From: Clavaria fumosa
Lineage: Eukaryota > Basidiomycota > Agaricomycetes > Agaricales > Clavariaceae
Length of the DNA stretch: 64,000 nucleotides
Assembly: GCA_951802425.1 (NCBI GenBank)
Contig: OX637795.1
Coordinates: forward strand, 1,550,001 to 1,614,000
Direction of reading: 5' to 3'
Shown: piece by piece, positions 46,966-57,154 of the stretch
Numbering within the stretch: the stretch's first letter is position 1
Layout of the letters: each line of letters opens with the position of its first letter
Made by a program: the position numbers and the translations under genes
The notes under the pieces: model-generated
What the model saw: the letters and a program-made list of their open reading frames with translations, nothing else
What the model was told of the DNA's origin: nothing
Databases searched by the model: none

Positions 46966-48152
46966 TCTAATTAGGGATTCCAACTACCAAGGCTGGGACT
47001 CCTAATCTTAATTATCCCCTCACACATCTCAAAGACCCTTACATCATTCTAATTAAGGATTCCAACAACCAAGGCTAGGAGGCCTAAAGCTAATTATACC
47101 TCCAGACATCTTATAGACCCTTGCATACTTCTAATTAAGGATTCCAACAACCAAGGCTAGGAAGCCTAATCCTAATTATACTTCCAGACATCTTATAGAC
47201 CCTTACATACTTCTAATTAAGGATTCCAACAACCAAGGCTAGGAGGCCTAAAGCCAATTATACTTCCAGACATCTTATAAACCCTTACATACTTCTAATT
47301 AAGGATTCCAACAACCAAGGCTAGGAAGCCTAATCCTAATTATACTTCCAGACATCTTATAGACCCTTACATACTTCTAATTAAGGATTCCAACAACCAA
47401 GGCTAGGAGGCCTAAAGCCAATTATACTTCCAGACATCTTATAAACCCTTACATACTTCTAATTAAGGATTCCAACAACCAAGGCTAGGAAGCCTAATCC
47501 TAATTATACTTCCAGACATCTTATAGACCCTTACATACTTCTAATTAAGGATTCCAACAACCAAGGCTAGGAGGCCTAAAGCCAATTATACTTCCAGACA
47601 TCTTATAAACCCTTACATACTTCTAATTAAGGATTCCAACAACCAAGGCTAGGAAGCCTAATCCTAATTATACTTCCAGACATCTTATAGACCCTTACAT
47701 ACTTCTAATTAAGGATTCCAACAACCAAGGCTAGGAGGCCTAAAGCCAATTATACTTCCAGACATCTTATAAACCCTTACATACTTCTAATTAAGGATTC
47801 CAACAACCAAGGCTAGGAAGCCTAATCCTAATTATACTTCCAGACATCTTATAGACCCTTACATACTTCTAATTAAGGATTCCAACAACCAAGGCTAGGA
47901 GGCCTAAAGCCAATTATACTTCCAGACATCTTATAAACCCTTACATACTTCTAATTAAGGATTCCAACAACCAAGGCTAGGAAGCCTAATCCTAATTATA
48001 CTTCCAGACATCTTATAGACCCTTACATACTTCTAATTAAGGATTCCAACAACCAAGGCTAGGAGGCCTAAAGCCAATTATACTTCCAGACATCTTATAA
48101 ACCCTTACATACTTCTAATTAAGGATTCCAACAACCAAGGCTAGGAAGCCTA
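46966..48152. repeat. 82-bp satellite with 164-bp dimeric order
   Basis: About 14-15 units with the core AATTAAGGATTCCAACAACC at 47051, 47133, 47215, 47297 and so on every 82 bp. From 47133 two unit types alternate (GGAAGCCTAATCC with TATAGACCC; GGAGGCCTAAAGCC with TATAAACCC), so the real period is a near-perfect 164-bp dimer. Flanking units are more diverged. One unit resumes at 53823. Confidence 0.93.
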
Positions 48153-48944
48153 CATCAGCAAAACCTGTTTTGGTATTGTAGAAGCCATAGAAACCATAGA
48201 AATGAGGGTGTTTCTGCAGGCCTCTGTAGCTCTACATAGACTAAGGTATTCTATGCAGTGTTGTGTAGAAGGGGCCTTTCTAAAGCCTTGATTCAGTGTT
48301 CATTTTGCATGCAATATTGATTATGTATGTAATACATGAAGTTTAGGAGGCTTGCTGGTGCTGCTCATGTGTCAGGGTGCCACTGTGCTGTGACAGTATT
48401 GGATCATGTGATCTGATGTTGGATTTTTTTCAAAGTGCGACACCATTTGCCACCCGCCTCAACCCTCCGCCTACCTGGCGCTCTCTGTGTGCGCTGACCA
48501 CGCTGCCCGGCGCCATCTGCTCACCGCCAAAGCCGTTTGGCTCTCCCTGCTCGTTGTCTATACTTCTTGGCTCCCTGCTTACTGTCAATGCTGCCTGGCT
48601 CCCCTGCTCGCCGCATCACGCTCTTCCACAATGACTGGTGCCTCCTTTTGCGATGGCGGACAATGGTGATGGCGGCGGCGGCAGCAGCAAGCAACGATGA
48701 TGGCGACAGCAGCACCTCCCTCCCTCTCTTCTGGCAGCTAAGGACCCCCAGGTGTGTCCTCTTCCCCTTCTTTTCTTTTTTCTTCTTTTTTTCTTATAGG
48801 TCCCGGACAATGGCAGCGACGATGGCAGCTCTCCCTCTCCCTCCCCCTCATCTCTCTCCCCCTCTCTCTCCCTCTCCTCTCTCCCTCTCCTCTCTCCCTC
48901 TCTGTTTTCCCTCCCTTCCCCCAAGTGATAACGGCAATGACAAT

Positions 48945-49128
48945 AGCAGCAGCAGCAACAGCAGTGATGGTGATGGCAGCAGCAGCAACAGCAGCGGCGG
49001 CAGCAGCAGCAGCAGCGACGACGACGATGATGACGATGGCAGCAGCAGCAACAGCAGCAGCAACAACGACGATGATGACAATGGCAGCAGCAGCAACAGC
49101 AGCAGCAGCAGCAGCGACGATGGCAGTG

Positions 49129-49160
<32 letters not shown>

Positions 49161-49185
49161 GACGATGGCAGTGGCGGCAGCAGCA

Positions 49186-49220
<35 letters not shown>

Positions 49221-49222
49221 TG
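48945..49222. repeat. CAG/GAC triplet-rich tract
   Basis: Long interrupted CAG runs that open spurious Ser-, Ala-, Leu- and Cys-rich frames on both strands. I treat these frames as artefacts. Confidence 0.85.
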
Positions 49223-49247
49223 TTGATGTGATGTTTCATAAAAGGGT

Positions 49248-49319
49248 GACCACACTGGGGTTTGAACCTAGGACCTCCCAAACACATGGTGGGTGCTCTA
49301 ACCACTGAGCTACATGGTC
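49248..49319 (-). ncRNA. tRNA-like sequence (SINE head or tRNA pseudogene)
   Basis: The minus strand folds as a 72-nt cloverleaf: acceptor GACCATG with TGTGGTC, D arm GCTCAGTGGTTAGAGC, T arm CTAGGTTCAAACCCCAG. Box A and box B of RNA polymerase III promoters are recognisable (TAGCTCAGTGG; GGTTCAAACCC). The anticodon stem has a mismatch and position 33 is A, not T, so a working tRNA is unlikely. Confidence 0.55.
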
Positions 49320-49477
49320 TACATTATAGTTCAATGAGGGGGACAGATATCTGATGCTGACTTGGTCACTCATGATGTACTCAGAGGTCATTCCTTGACT
49401 TGGTCACATGGTGCACTCAGAGGTCATCTGATCAGAGTGTCTCATCCCTGTTGTGATTGACTTTCCACATTAATCAA

Positions 49478-49485
49478 TCCAACAG

Positions 49486-49540
<55 letters not shown>

Positions 49541-49770
49541 AGCAGCAACAGCAGCAGCAACAGCAGCAACAGTGGCGGTGGCAGCAGCAGCAGCAGCGAT
49601 GACGGCGACAGTGGCAGCAGCAGCAGCGATGACAGTGACAGTGGCAGCAGCAGTGACAATGGCGGCAACAGCAGCAGCAGCGACCACAGCAACACGACAG
49701 CAAGGATGGCTGCGACAGTAGCAAGTGTGGCAGCAGCAGCGACAGCATCCAGTGCAGTGACAGCATCCAG
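49478..49770. repeat. CAG triplet-rich tract
   Basis: Interrupted (CAGCAGCAA)n-type sequence. It gives open frames on both strands without domain content. Confidence 0.85.
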
Positions 49771-50356
49771 CACAGCAGCCAACAGTCCCTGTAGCCCCAT
49801 TGTAATGTATCCAGTAAATTCCACCTCCCACTTTTCACACTGAGAGTGCATTGTAATGCTACTGCCCTCTAGCCTCTAGCTTGAGATGGCATTATAATAA
49901 GCTCAAACAAAGACAAATATTCATCATAAGCTCGAACACAGACAAACATTTATCGTAAGCTCAAACACAGACAAACATTCATCAAATGCCTCTATATTGA
50001 AATTCAGCTTATATAAACATCAAAATATGGCCTCAAATTAAAACAATATATAAGATTCAATTACCATAGTAGGCTGGGGCTTGAGCTGGGCTGGGCTTAT
50101 AAGCTCAAACATAGACAAACATTCATCAAATATTACCATAGCAGGCTGGGGCTTGAGTTGGGCTGGGCTTTTCCACCACTATGTCAAGTATGAGGGTATT
50201 GTAATGTCATTGTGCCAGAGGGTGTGCATTGTAATGCCTCCGGGCCTTTAATGACATGGGCATTATAACAGCCTCAGGGCCTTTAATGACATGGGCATTA
50301 TAATGGCCTCAGGGTCTTCAATGACATGGACATTATAATGCCATCTCAAGCTAGCT

Positions 50357-50513
50357 TATGTGAGGACAGCCACACCAGGCCAACTACTGGTGCTTAAGAC
50401 CACTCAGCCAAAAGGCCACAATACTCAATCCAGATTGAGTATGCCAGTTGGTCCTTACATAGCACATGTAATGTCACTCTCCCATCCTGTATGGGTCATG
50501 ACATTACCTCCCC
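50357..50513. repeat. Direct repeat, copy 1 (tRNA-Leu-like 5' half)
   Basis: Nearly the same about 150 bp recurs at 50917-51063, including ACCACTCAGCCAAAAGGC. Confidence 0.8.
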
Positions 50514-50871
50514 CTTTAGGTCCAATCACCCTAGATTGGACATGTGCCATAAGCAGGCCCCCACCACTGAAGGTGTAAGCCAAGTTTCTGGTTCCGGGGT
50601 ACCCAGTGTCAGGTCTCATGGACCTTATCTATAAGTGTCAGGTCCTATGTTGGTCTTTATAGACCATGTGCTGGACCCCTGACCCACAGGTCATGTGCCA
50701 CCCTGCCTTGAAGGTCACATGCCGCCCCTGTCACATGATGTCACATGATCTGCACAGCCACATAAGGTCACATGATCAGAGGTGTTACACCCATGTCACA
50801 GGTCATGTGACTACATGGGTCACATGGCAACAGGTCATGTTGGTCAGGTCACATGGCTTCACCCAAACCAT

Positions 50872-50978
50872 GTGCTTTCACTGGGAATTGAACCCTTGAC
50901 CTTGGGACTGAGTATTATGTGAGGACAGCCACACCAGGCCAACTACTGGTGCTTAAGACCACTCAGCCAAAAGGCTGC
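50872..50978 (-). ncRNA. Leu/Ser-type tRNA-like sequence, probable SINE head
   Basis: The minus strand has box A TGGCTGAGTGGTCTTAAGC, an anticodon-stem-like hairpin ACCAG..CTGGT with TAG in its loop, a long variable region and box B GGTTCAATTCC. The acceptor stem is weak. It sits at the start of the repeat 50917-51063, consistent with a tRNA-derived retroposon. Confidence 0.4.
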
Positions 50979-51063
50979 AATACTCAATCCAGATTGAGTA
51001 TGCCAGTTGGTCCTTATATAGCACATGTAATGTCACTCTCCCATCCTGTATGGGTCATGACAG
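50917..51063. repeat. Direct repeat, copy 2
   Basis: Pairs with 50357-50513; differences include CpG-type changes. Confidence 0.8.
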
Positions 51064-51450
51064 CTTATTGCAATGTCATTGTGCCAGAGGGTGTGCATTA
51101 TAATGGCCTCAGGGCCTTTAATGACATGAGCATTATAATGGCCTCAGGGCCTATAATGACATGGGCATTATAATGCCATCTCAAGCAAGAGGCATTTATA
51201 GGTGACAGGCAGTGGCATTATAATGCACTCTCAGTGTGTAAAGTGGGAGGAAACATTGTAACACATCTGGGTGGAATTTACTGGATACATCACAATGGGG
51301 CTACATGGATGCCTCCAGCAGCAGGCACAGCAGCAGCAGCGATGGCAGCCAGTGCAGCAGCAGCAGCAATGTCAGCCAGTGCGGCGATGGCTGTGACAGC
51401 AGCAACAACAGCGATGCGACAGGAGCAAGGATGGCTGCCAGTGCAGCGGC

Positions 51451-51582
51451 AACAGCAGACGCAGCTCGCTGTCTACGACATGAACGCAGGACGACAAAGG
51501 GAAAATTCCTAGTGACTGACTAATCAACTATGGCTGCACAGCCACCAGCCAGTCAAGCTCGCATATTGTAGTACTTTCATCA
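51451..51582. repeat. 132-bp direct repeat, left
   Basis: Same length and nearly same sequence as 53470..53601. The three differences I see (CTCGC/CTCAC, TACGA/TATGA, GACGA/GATGA) are CpG transitions. Confidence 0.85.
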
Positions 51583-53469
51583 CTTCCCCTCGAGCGAAGA
51601 CTGAAAATGAGAAAATACCTCCTGATCTTCCCCTGCTTCCAGTCCTTTGCGCACATCCTATGTGGACTCTGTCCACTTCCACCTGCACCTGTCCTGCATG
51701 GTCCTCCTATGGTCGTTGCTGGCCCTGTGCTCGGTGATTGGCACCACCCACACTCGCTCGCCTTGGAATCACCTGCTCGCATCCACACGTGGACTCCGAC
51801 AGTCCTCGCTGAACCGTGCACCTTGATTGGTCCTGGCCTGGCAGACTCGCTTGCTTCAGTTCCCACTGTAGCCCATTCAGTCACCGTGTTGTCTTGTGGT
51901 CCATGCCCACAGGTGGGCTGGTTGCCTGGATACTGCCTGTCTGCAGCCCCTTCGTCTTCAACGGCACGGGCAACCACCGCCACCGTGTCTCCACCTTCTT
52001 CGCTCGCTAGCCGGCATGCTCTGGGCTAAAGTCTTGCCACTTGCACCCGCTCGCGCTATTGTCGGTGGTTGGTTGCCTAGGCACTGTCCGATGCAGCCCT
52101 TTCTATCCAATGGCACGGGCAACCACCGCTGCCGTGTAGTCTGTGTAGCTGTCATCACAGCTCGCTTCTGGAGGCCTCAAAGTGGGGTGTGGGGGCGACG
52201 CAGTTCTCCTGCTCGCCCAAGCCTCTCCTCGCCTCCATATGGCACTAACTGACTAGCCTTCACTCCAGCAGAGTCTTAGACTCTCTGGCTCACGACACCG
52301 CTCGCATGCACACCGTCATCTGCAAGATCATTGTGTATGCCCAAGTACGTTGTCACAGCTGTCATCGGTCGCCGAAGATCTGTTCGGACCTCTGGTGTGA
52401 TTGCCTACAACCCAAAGATGTAGCACCACAGCCCGCAGCTGCCGCAGCTGGGGCAAAGACGATATCCGGGGCGATACCATTTTCTTCCCCTCGAACCGGG
52501 TTTCGTCGGCTTGCGCAGAGGGGGCCAGCGCCGTGGCGCGCTGCCATCGCCATCCTGGCGCAGATCGTCCGTGGCCTCGCACATCCAGCCCAAGCCTTGC
52601 TTGCCAAAGCACCTGGTATTCGTCCGGCATGCCCCTCGACACGCCGCAACTGCCGGCTGGTGTGCTCGTGCTCGGTTGGGCCCAGGGGGCTGCTCATCGA
52701 CAGGGCCGGCGAACGCCTTCTTCGTCATTTCGCATGCCGCCGCTACCACCTCGTGCGCTCCCTCCGCACTCGCCATCGCCTTGCGGCTATCCCGCGCACC
52801 CATCGTTGGCCACTGTCATCATAGTTGGCCATTGGGCTGGCGTGTCGGCATCGGCTATCGTCGTTGTGGCAGTTACTTGGAGTGCTGCTCGGGTGTCGCC
52901 ATCTGGGGTGATGCGTCCATCCAACCCCTCAATCGCATGCTGCTGCGCCCAGCACCTCATGCCCGGTGCCTCTCGTGCTGAGAGGGCTTCCTTGCTCCCA
53001 AACAGGGAGGTGGTGACACAGATGTTCTGCTCACCCAAGAACGGTGCTCGGTACGCACCCGTTCACCTCCATCTCCTCGCTCGCCTCACCACCATTTCCA
53101 ACCTCCAATCATCTCAACCTCACTAGCATTCCCTCCAGCAGAGTCCTAGACTCTCTGGCTCACGATGCTGCTCGTGCACAGGCCACCATTCGCAAGCTCG
53201 CCGGCCTCGAATCTGGGTGCGCAGAGCCGTTCCGAATTGGCTATCGCAGCTGATGTTGGTCATTACAGAGTTGGTGTGAGTTTTATGCGATGCCTCGAGA
53301 TGCTGAGGCAATGCCTGTGGTTGTCTAGTGCAGGGCTTTGGGGATCTGAGAAAAAACTTCTATGCACCAGCCAGCAGTAGTTTTCTTGTGCATTCCAGTA
53401 GAGATAGTAGAGTAGACAGATAGATAGAAGATCTCTAAGCAAAAAGCTAGAGGTCAGGTCTCATAATCT
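51583..53469. other. Unresolved 1.9 kb between the 132-bp direct repeats
   Basis: GC-rich, with reiterated words such as AGAGTCTTAGACTCTCTGGC-type (near 52271 and 53140). Overlapping open frames occur on both strands, none with a recognisable domain. Probably non-coding. Confidence 0.35.
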
Positions 53470-53601
53470 AACAGCAGACGCAGCTCACTGTCTATGACAT
53501 GAACGCAGGATGACAAAGGGAAAATTCCTAGTGACTGACTAATCAACTATGGCTGCACAGCCACCAGCCAGTCAAGCTCGCATATTGTAGTACTTTCATC
53601 A
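53470..53601. repeat. 132-bp direct repeat, right
   Basis: Partner of 51451..51582. Confidence 0.85.
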
Positions 53602-53822
53602 GAGGGGTGGTGGTGGTGGTGCGATGGTGGGAGAAAGCAACATCTCAATAGATCTACACAGTGTTATATAGAATAATCAACATTTATGTAGAAATACATA
53701 GAAAGGCCCATATCTATGTAGTTCTACATAGACCAGGAAGTAGTCTATGCGTTCTATGAGTCTATGTAGATCTACAAAGCACTGCCACAGTCTACTGTAG
53801 CATCAACCCCGGTTTGCTGATG

Positions 53823-53889
53823 TAATCTTAATTATGCCTCCAGACATCTTATAGACCCTTACATACTTCTAATTAAGGATTCCAACAAC
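53823..53889. repeat. Isolated 82-bp satellite unit (partial)
   Basis: Continues the unit broken at 48152; ends at TCCAACAAC, where unrelated sequence begins. Confidence 0.85.
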
Positions 53890-54582
53890 TTGTCCAGTTC
53901 TTCAGCTTCCACCTTTGTGCAGTCAGGCCCTGCCACACCAGGTAGTAAACCTTCGGCTCCTCAGCATGGCCCTCCACAGCCAGGATGTAGCAATCTGAAG
54001 TGTTGGCCTCCAACTTGGTTTGGCCAAACCCTGCCATACTGTGTATTGGATCCTTGGCTCTTCAGCCTGGTCCTCCGCAGTCAAGAAGTAGTGCCGCACC
54101 CCTGCCTGCGCCTGCCTTGGCCACCCTTGCACTGTCATGTCCCGGGATGCCAAGAAGTATCTCTGCTCACTAGTCTGGTGATTTCTACCCCTTTTGGTGC
54201 ACTACTAGGGAATGGCAGCACTGCCCCACATCCTGGCACTCCGGCCGCCGCGACTGTGGTTTTAATACCTCAGTTAACCGGATTTGCGGCTCAAGCTGCC
54301 CATGGACTTATCCTGGGTAAGCTTCGCAACTCTGCACCACATCCCGGCGCTCCTGCCGCTGTGGCTGTGGTTCCGGTACCTCAGTTAACCAGATTTGCGG
54401 ATCAAGCTACCCCTAGCCTTATCCAAGGTTCAGCTTCCACCTTCGTGCAGCCAGGCCCCACCGCACCACGTTGTGGTCCCTTAGCTCCTCCTGCGTTAGC
54501 CACACATGCGCAGCAGGTCAGGAAATTTACTTCCTCAGTCATCAGGCCTGTGGGGCCCCTTACAGTGTGCTGCAAGGAGTAG
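53890..54582 (+). CDS. Pro/Ala-rich open frame with internal repeats, unknown
   Basis: 230 codons without a clear ATG context at the left edge. It contains two or three reiterated modules (ASTFVQSGPATPG / ASTFVQPGPTAPR; APHPGTPAAATVV / APHPGAPAAVAVV; PQLTGFAAQAA / PQLTRFADQAT). A similar flavour (QLPAFVAQSAASLT) returns at about 56100-56150 beyond three MITE insertions, so this may be a gene fragment broken by transposons. No known domain. Confidence 0.3.
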   Translation: MSSSSASTFVQSGPATPGSKPSAPQHGPPQPGCSNLKCWPPTWFGQTLPYCVLDPWLFSLVLRSQEVVPHPCLRLPWPPLHCHVPGCQEVSLLTSLVISTPFGALLGNGSTAPHPGTPAAATVVLIPQLTGFAAQAAHGLILGKLRNSAPHPGAPAAVAVVPVPQLTRFADQATPSLIQGSASTFVQPGPTAPRCGPLAPPALATHAQQVRKFTSSVIRPVGPLTVCCKE

Positions 54583-54707
54583 CACATCCTTTACAACAAT
54601 CTACATATCGGACACATGCTCAGGCTCATGGTCACTGTTATTATTCTAGTACATTCTGCTGTCAAGCTTCAGTGAGGTCATATCCATCCCTATCTTGCAG
54701 TCCAATT

Positions 54708-54928
54708 TAGTGTTGCCACAGCTCGGCTTTTTTCGGCTCGGCTTGGCTAAACTGAGCAAGCCGTTGGACAATGCACAATGGGAGGAGAGATTTTGATACA
54801 TCTGATCATTCACTCCTTCTGTGAGAGCCCAAAGCCGCTTATTCTGTAGGACTACCTGTTGATTTGAAGCCACAATACTCAATGCAAATTCCCAAAAAAG
54901 AAATCAGTTCGAGCCGTTGGCAACACTA
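54708..54928. mobile_element. hAT-type MITE, 221 bp
   Basis: Ends TAGTGTTGCCA and TGGCAACACTA. A perfect 8-bp target duplication GTCCAATT is at 54700..54707 and 54929..54936. The termini match those of the 607-bp element at 35889, so both belong to one family. Confidence 0.9.
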
Positions 54929-54936
54929 GTCCAATT

Positions 54937-55127
54937 GTGATGTCTTGCCTCCATACATTCAGCAAAGGTATTGTTTGAATTCTTGGGCAGTGCTGTAAAT
55001 GTGAGGTCTCCCTGATGCTCTCAGAATGTCATTAATTCCATGTGCGATGCCTTCATACATGGGCTGCCTGTTAGTAGGACTCCAAGTTACATTGAGATCC
55101 CTGCCTGAACCCTTAGATGCTCTATCA
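54937..55127. other. Unassigned sequence
   Basis: Nothing recognised. Confidence 0.4.
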
Positions 55128-55316
55128 CATCAGGAAAAACCTCCCAAGCTAATTTCAATAATTTTCATAATTAGAGGTAATTAGGTTACCCTCCAATCTA
55201 ATTAGCCTTAATTAGCCCTAATTAACACTAATTAGCCCTAATTAGCAGTAATTAGATTGGAGGGTAACCTAATTACCTCTAATTATGGAAATTAGCATGG
55301 GAGGTTTTTCCTGATG
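55128..55316. mobile_element. Hairpin MITE, 189 bp
   Basis: Almost entirely a palindrome. CATCAGGAAAAACCTCCC at the left is answered by GGGAGGTTTTTCCTGATG at the right, with arms of about 75 bp around an AATTAGCCCTAATTA core. The flanks give at most a 2-bp duplication (CA). Confidence 0.8.
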
Positions 55317-55639
55317 CAGTATTATCATACAAATTTAAAAGTCTCTTCACTGACATCCTAGTCATTGCCAATGTGTCTCTTCTTGATGAGGCAACTGCAG
55401 CTGCTGAAGGCATTCATGGCCTATAGTGCATCAGGCCAAAAGCAGACATTCTATGGCCATCTTGTGAATTAAAGTGAAAGGATCTGGTACTCGGCTGCTC
55501 ATTCTCTTCTGAACGCACCACACCACATGCAGATCTCTGTAACACTTTCATTTTTTGTCCAATACTCAAATGTAAATGAGTCCATTGACAATTTTTGATG
55601 AGCTCTTCTTGCTAACATGCTACCATGTATGTTGTCTAT
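55317..55639. other. Unassigned sequence
   Basis: No gene or repeat recognised. Confidence 0.35.
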
Positions 55640-55931
55640 CAGGATGCCATGGTCCGGTTAAGTCCGGTTCAGGGCCGATTTTTTCGAACCCAGAACCGGA
55701 CTTTAGGTCCAGTTCTGGCCAAAGTCCGAACCTTAAACCTGAGTTCGGTACAAGTCCAGTTCATTGGACCGGACTTTTACTAAATAAGGTAATGGTTCGC
55801 CCAAATTTGGGCTTCTGAACCGAAATTTTGGTTCGGTTCACCCACTTGGCTGAACCTGAACCTCATTTTTGGTTTGGTCCAGTCCAGTTCAGGTTCGAAC
55901 CAAAGTTCAGAACCGAACTGTGGCATCCCTA
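55640..55931. mobile_element. Probable MITE rich in GGTTCGGTTC-type motifs
   Basis: Ends are an imperfect inverted pair (AGGATGCCA.. and ..TGGCATCCCT). The inside alternates GGTCCGGTT, GAACCGAA and GGTTCGGTTC in both orientations. A clean target duplication was not found. Confidence 0.5.
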
Positions 55932-56213
55932 GTCTGAAGCGTACCACAACAAAAGTCCACAGCTTCACCCATCGAACGCTTCGGTTATGTCTCAACAAAC
56001 TCTGAGTTCTTTGACGTCCTGACCATTACTGATGGCATGTCGGTTGCAGTCAAACACAACGGGCACTGTGCTTCTGCCCTTCCTGCCGGTTCGTCTGATG
56101 TTCTGGCAGCTCAATTGCCTGCATTTGTGGCTCAATCTGCTGCTTCTCTTACCAACTCTCCTGGAAAACCCTATACTTTCAAAGTCGTAATGTGCCACTG
56201 TTTCAATGGGTTA
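55932..56213. other. Possible gene fragment between MITE and copia relic
   Basis: The plus frame about 56020-56216 reads through ASALPAGSSDVLAAQLPAFV and stops at the copia LTR boundary. It resembles the Ala/Pro-rich frame at 53890-54582 in style only. Confidence 0.25.
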
Positions 56214-56500
56214 TGAAGCTACTCCATGCTCAGAAGCAATATTGTATATATAATGCAGGGAAGGCTTTGGGTCGAGACGACTGGAGTTCACGCAAGAGAC
56301 ATAGTATTCAGTAGTGTAATAATGATCACAAGGATAGCACATACCTGGAGTTCATGTGAGAGATGTGAAGCTCCAGATATGGCAGTACAAAAAATCATCA
56401 GGGCCCCGAGGCCACTGTGCTGGCAGGCATGTAACCAATAGGAGTTTAAACTAAATGTACTAGTCCTCTTTCAGATAGAACATTAGCCGAACCCTCGTCA
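56214..56500 (-). repeat. LTR of second copia element (relic)
   Basis: By analogy with the 254-bp copia LTR (shared TGCAGGGAAG, TCACGC, AGCCGAAC, then CGTCA followed by CTCCCACTCGGATC). The right end is firm and the left end is a guess. Confidence 0.5.
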
Positions 56501-57049
56501 CTCCCACTCGGATCATGTCCTATCTCCCACTCCAAGTGCAGCCTGAAATTTTTCGAATGGTTTGCAGGACAGAGCTTTAGTGAATATGTCGGCTACCACG
56601 TCCTTCATAGGGCAGAATTTCAGGTCGATTTCTAAATTTGCGATGCATTCACAGATGAAATGGTGTCGAATGTCGATATGTTTCGCACGAGAGTGCAAAA
56701 CAGGGTTGCAAGAGAGTGCGATACACCCTTGGTTATCGGTGTGGATCGTCGTTGCTTCTACCTGTGTGAATCCAAGGTCCTTAAGTAGTGTACGAAGCCA
56801 AATGGCCTCTTTAGTAGTGTTTGAGGCCGCCATATATTCTGCTTCAACTGTGGAGAGAGTGACGGTAGGTTGCTTCTTAGATGACCAGGAAACGGAACTT
56901 CCAGCGAAGTCGAAGATGAAACCTCCGACAGATCATCATGTATTGACATCTTGAGCCCAGTCTGAGTCAGTCCAGCCAATAAGATCCAGTCCAGCATGCG
57001 AACTGCCAAGCGTCAGGCCAAAATCAGCTGTCCCTCACAAGTAATGGAA
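56501..57049 (-). pseudogene. Copia relic, RNase H end
   Basis: The minus frame 56833..56513 gives AASNTTKEAIWLRTLLKDLG, HTDNQGCIAL, SRAKHIDIRHHF and a copia C terminus. Upstream DLIGWTDSDWAQD is readable with stops, one being TGA for an expected Arg/Lys in YL-stop-GTADFG. It is cut at about 57049 by gypsy copy 2 and resumes at 62972. Confidence 0.85.
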
Positions 57050-57075
57050 GACGCCCAGCCTTAAGAGGGGGGTGA
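57050..57075 (+). other. Extra gypsy 3'-end sequence left of the 5' LTR
   Basis: ACGCCCAGCCTTAAGAGGGG.. equals the last bases before the element's own 3' LTR (62642-62666), including the polypurine tract. It should not be present outside the 5' LTR. Confidence 0.8.
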
Positions 57076-57154
57076 TGTCAGGATCGCTTACATAAGCAGG
57101 TTGGAAAGGCCAAGAAAGGATCACAAAAGAGTTGCGGGAAGTTTGCGGACGAGT

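Larger units (their letters stand above)
49793..51305. repeat. Long imperfect inverted repeat (foldback-like unit)
   Basis: The left arm about 49793-49893 (GTAGCCCCATTGTAATGTAT, ACACTGAGAGTGCATTGTAA, CTTGAGATGGCATTATAA) recurs reversed at about 51160-51302. The interior holds repeats of GGCCTCAGGGCCTTTAATGA and AGCTCAAACACAGACAAACA. Arms are over 100 bp with small indels. I could not fix its target duplication. Confidence 0.6.
48153..53822. mobile_element. 5.7-kb TIR element of unknown type inserted in the 82-bp satellite
   Basis: Ends are CATCAGCAAAACC (48153) and its inverse GGTTTGCTGATG (53822). The satellite unit is interrupted at GAAGCC/TA and resumes TA/ATCTTAATTATG, i.e. a TA target duplication (48151..48152 and 53823..53824). 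Both subterminal zones (48160-48330; 53640-53815) share TCTACATAGAC/GTAGATCTACA motifs. The interior is a mosaic of CAG repeats, tRNA-like segments, inverted and direct repeats. No transposase domain is recognised. Confidence 0.6.

Noticed and set aside
46966..48152. 82-bp repeats as a CRISPR array or coding repeat
   Set aside because: No spacers and frequent stops in all frames; it is a satellite.
48616..49305. Long Ser-, Ala-, Leu- and Cys-rich frames
   Set aside because: They are produced by CAG/CTG triplet tracts in every frame and have no domains.
49248..49319. Functional tRNA gene
   Set aside because: The anticodon stem is mismatched and the base before the anticodon is A instead of T.
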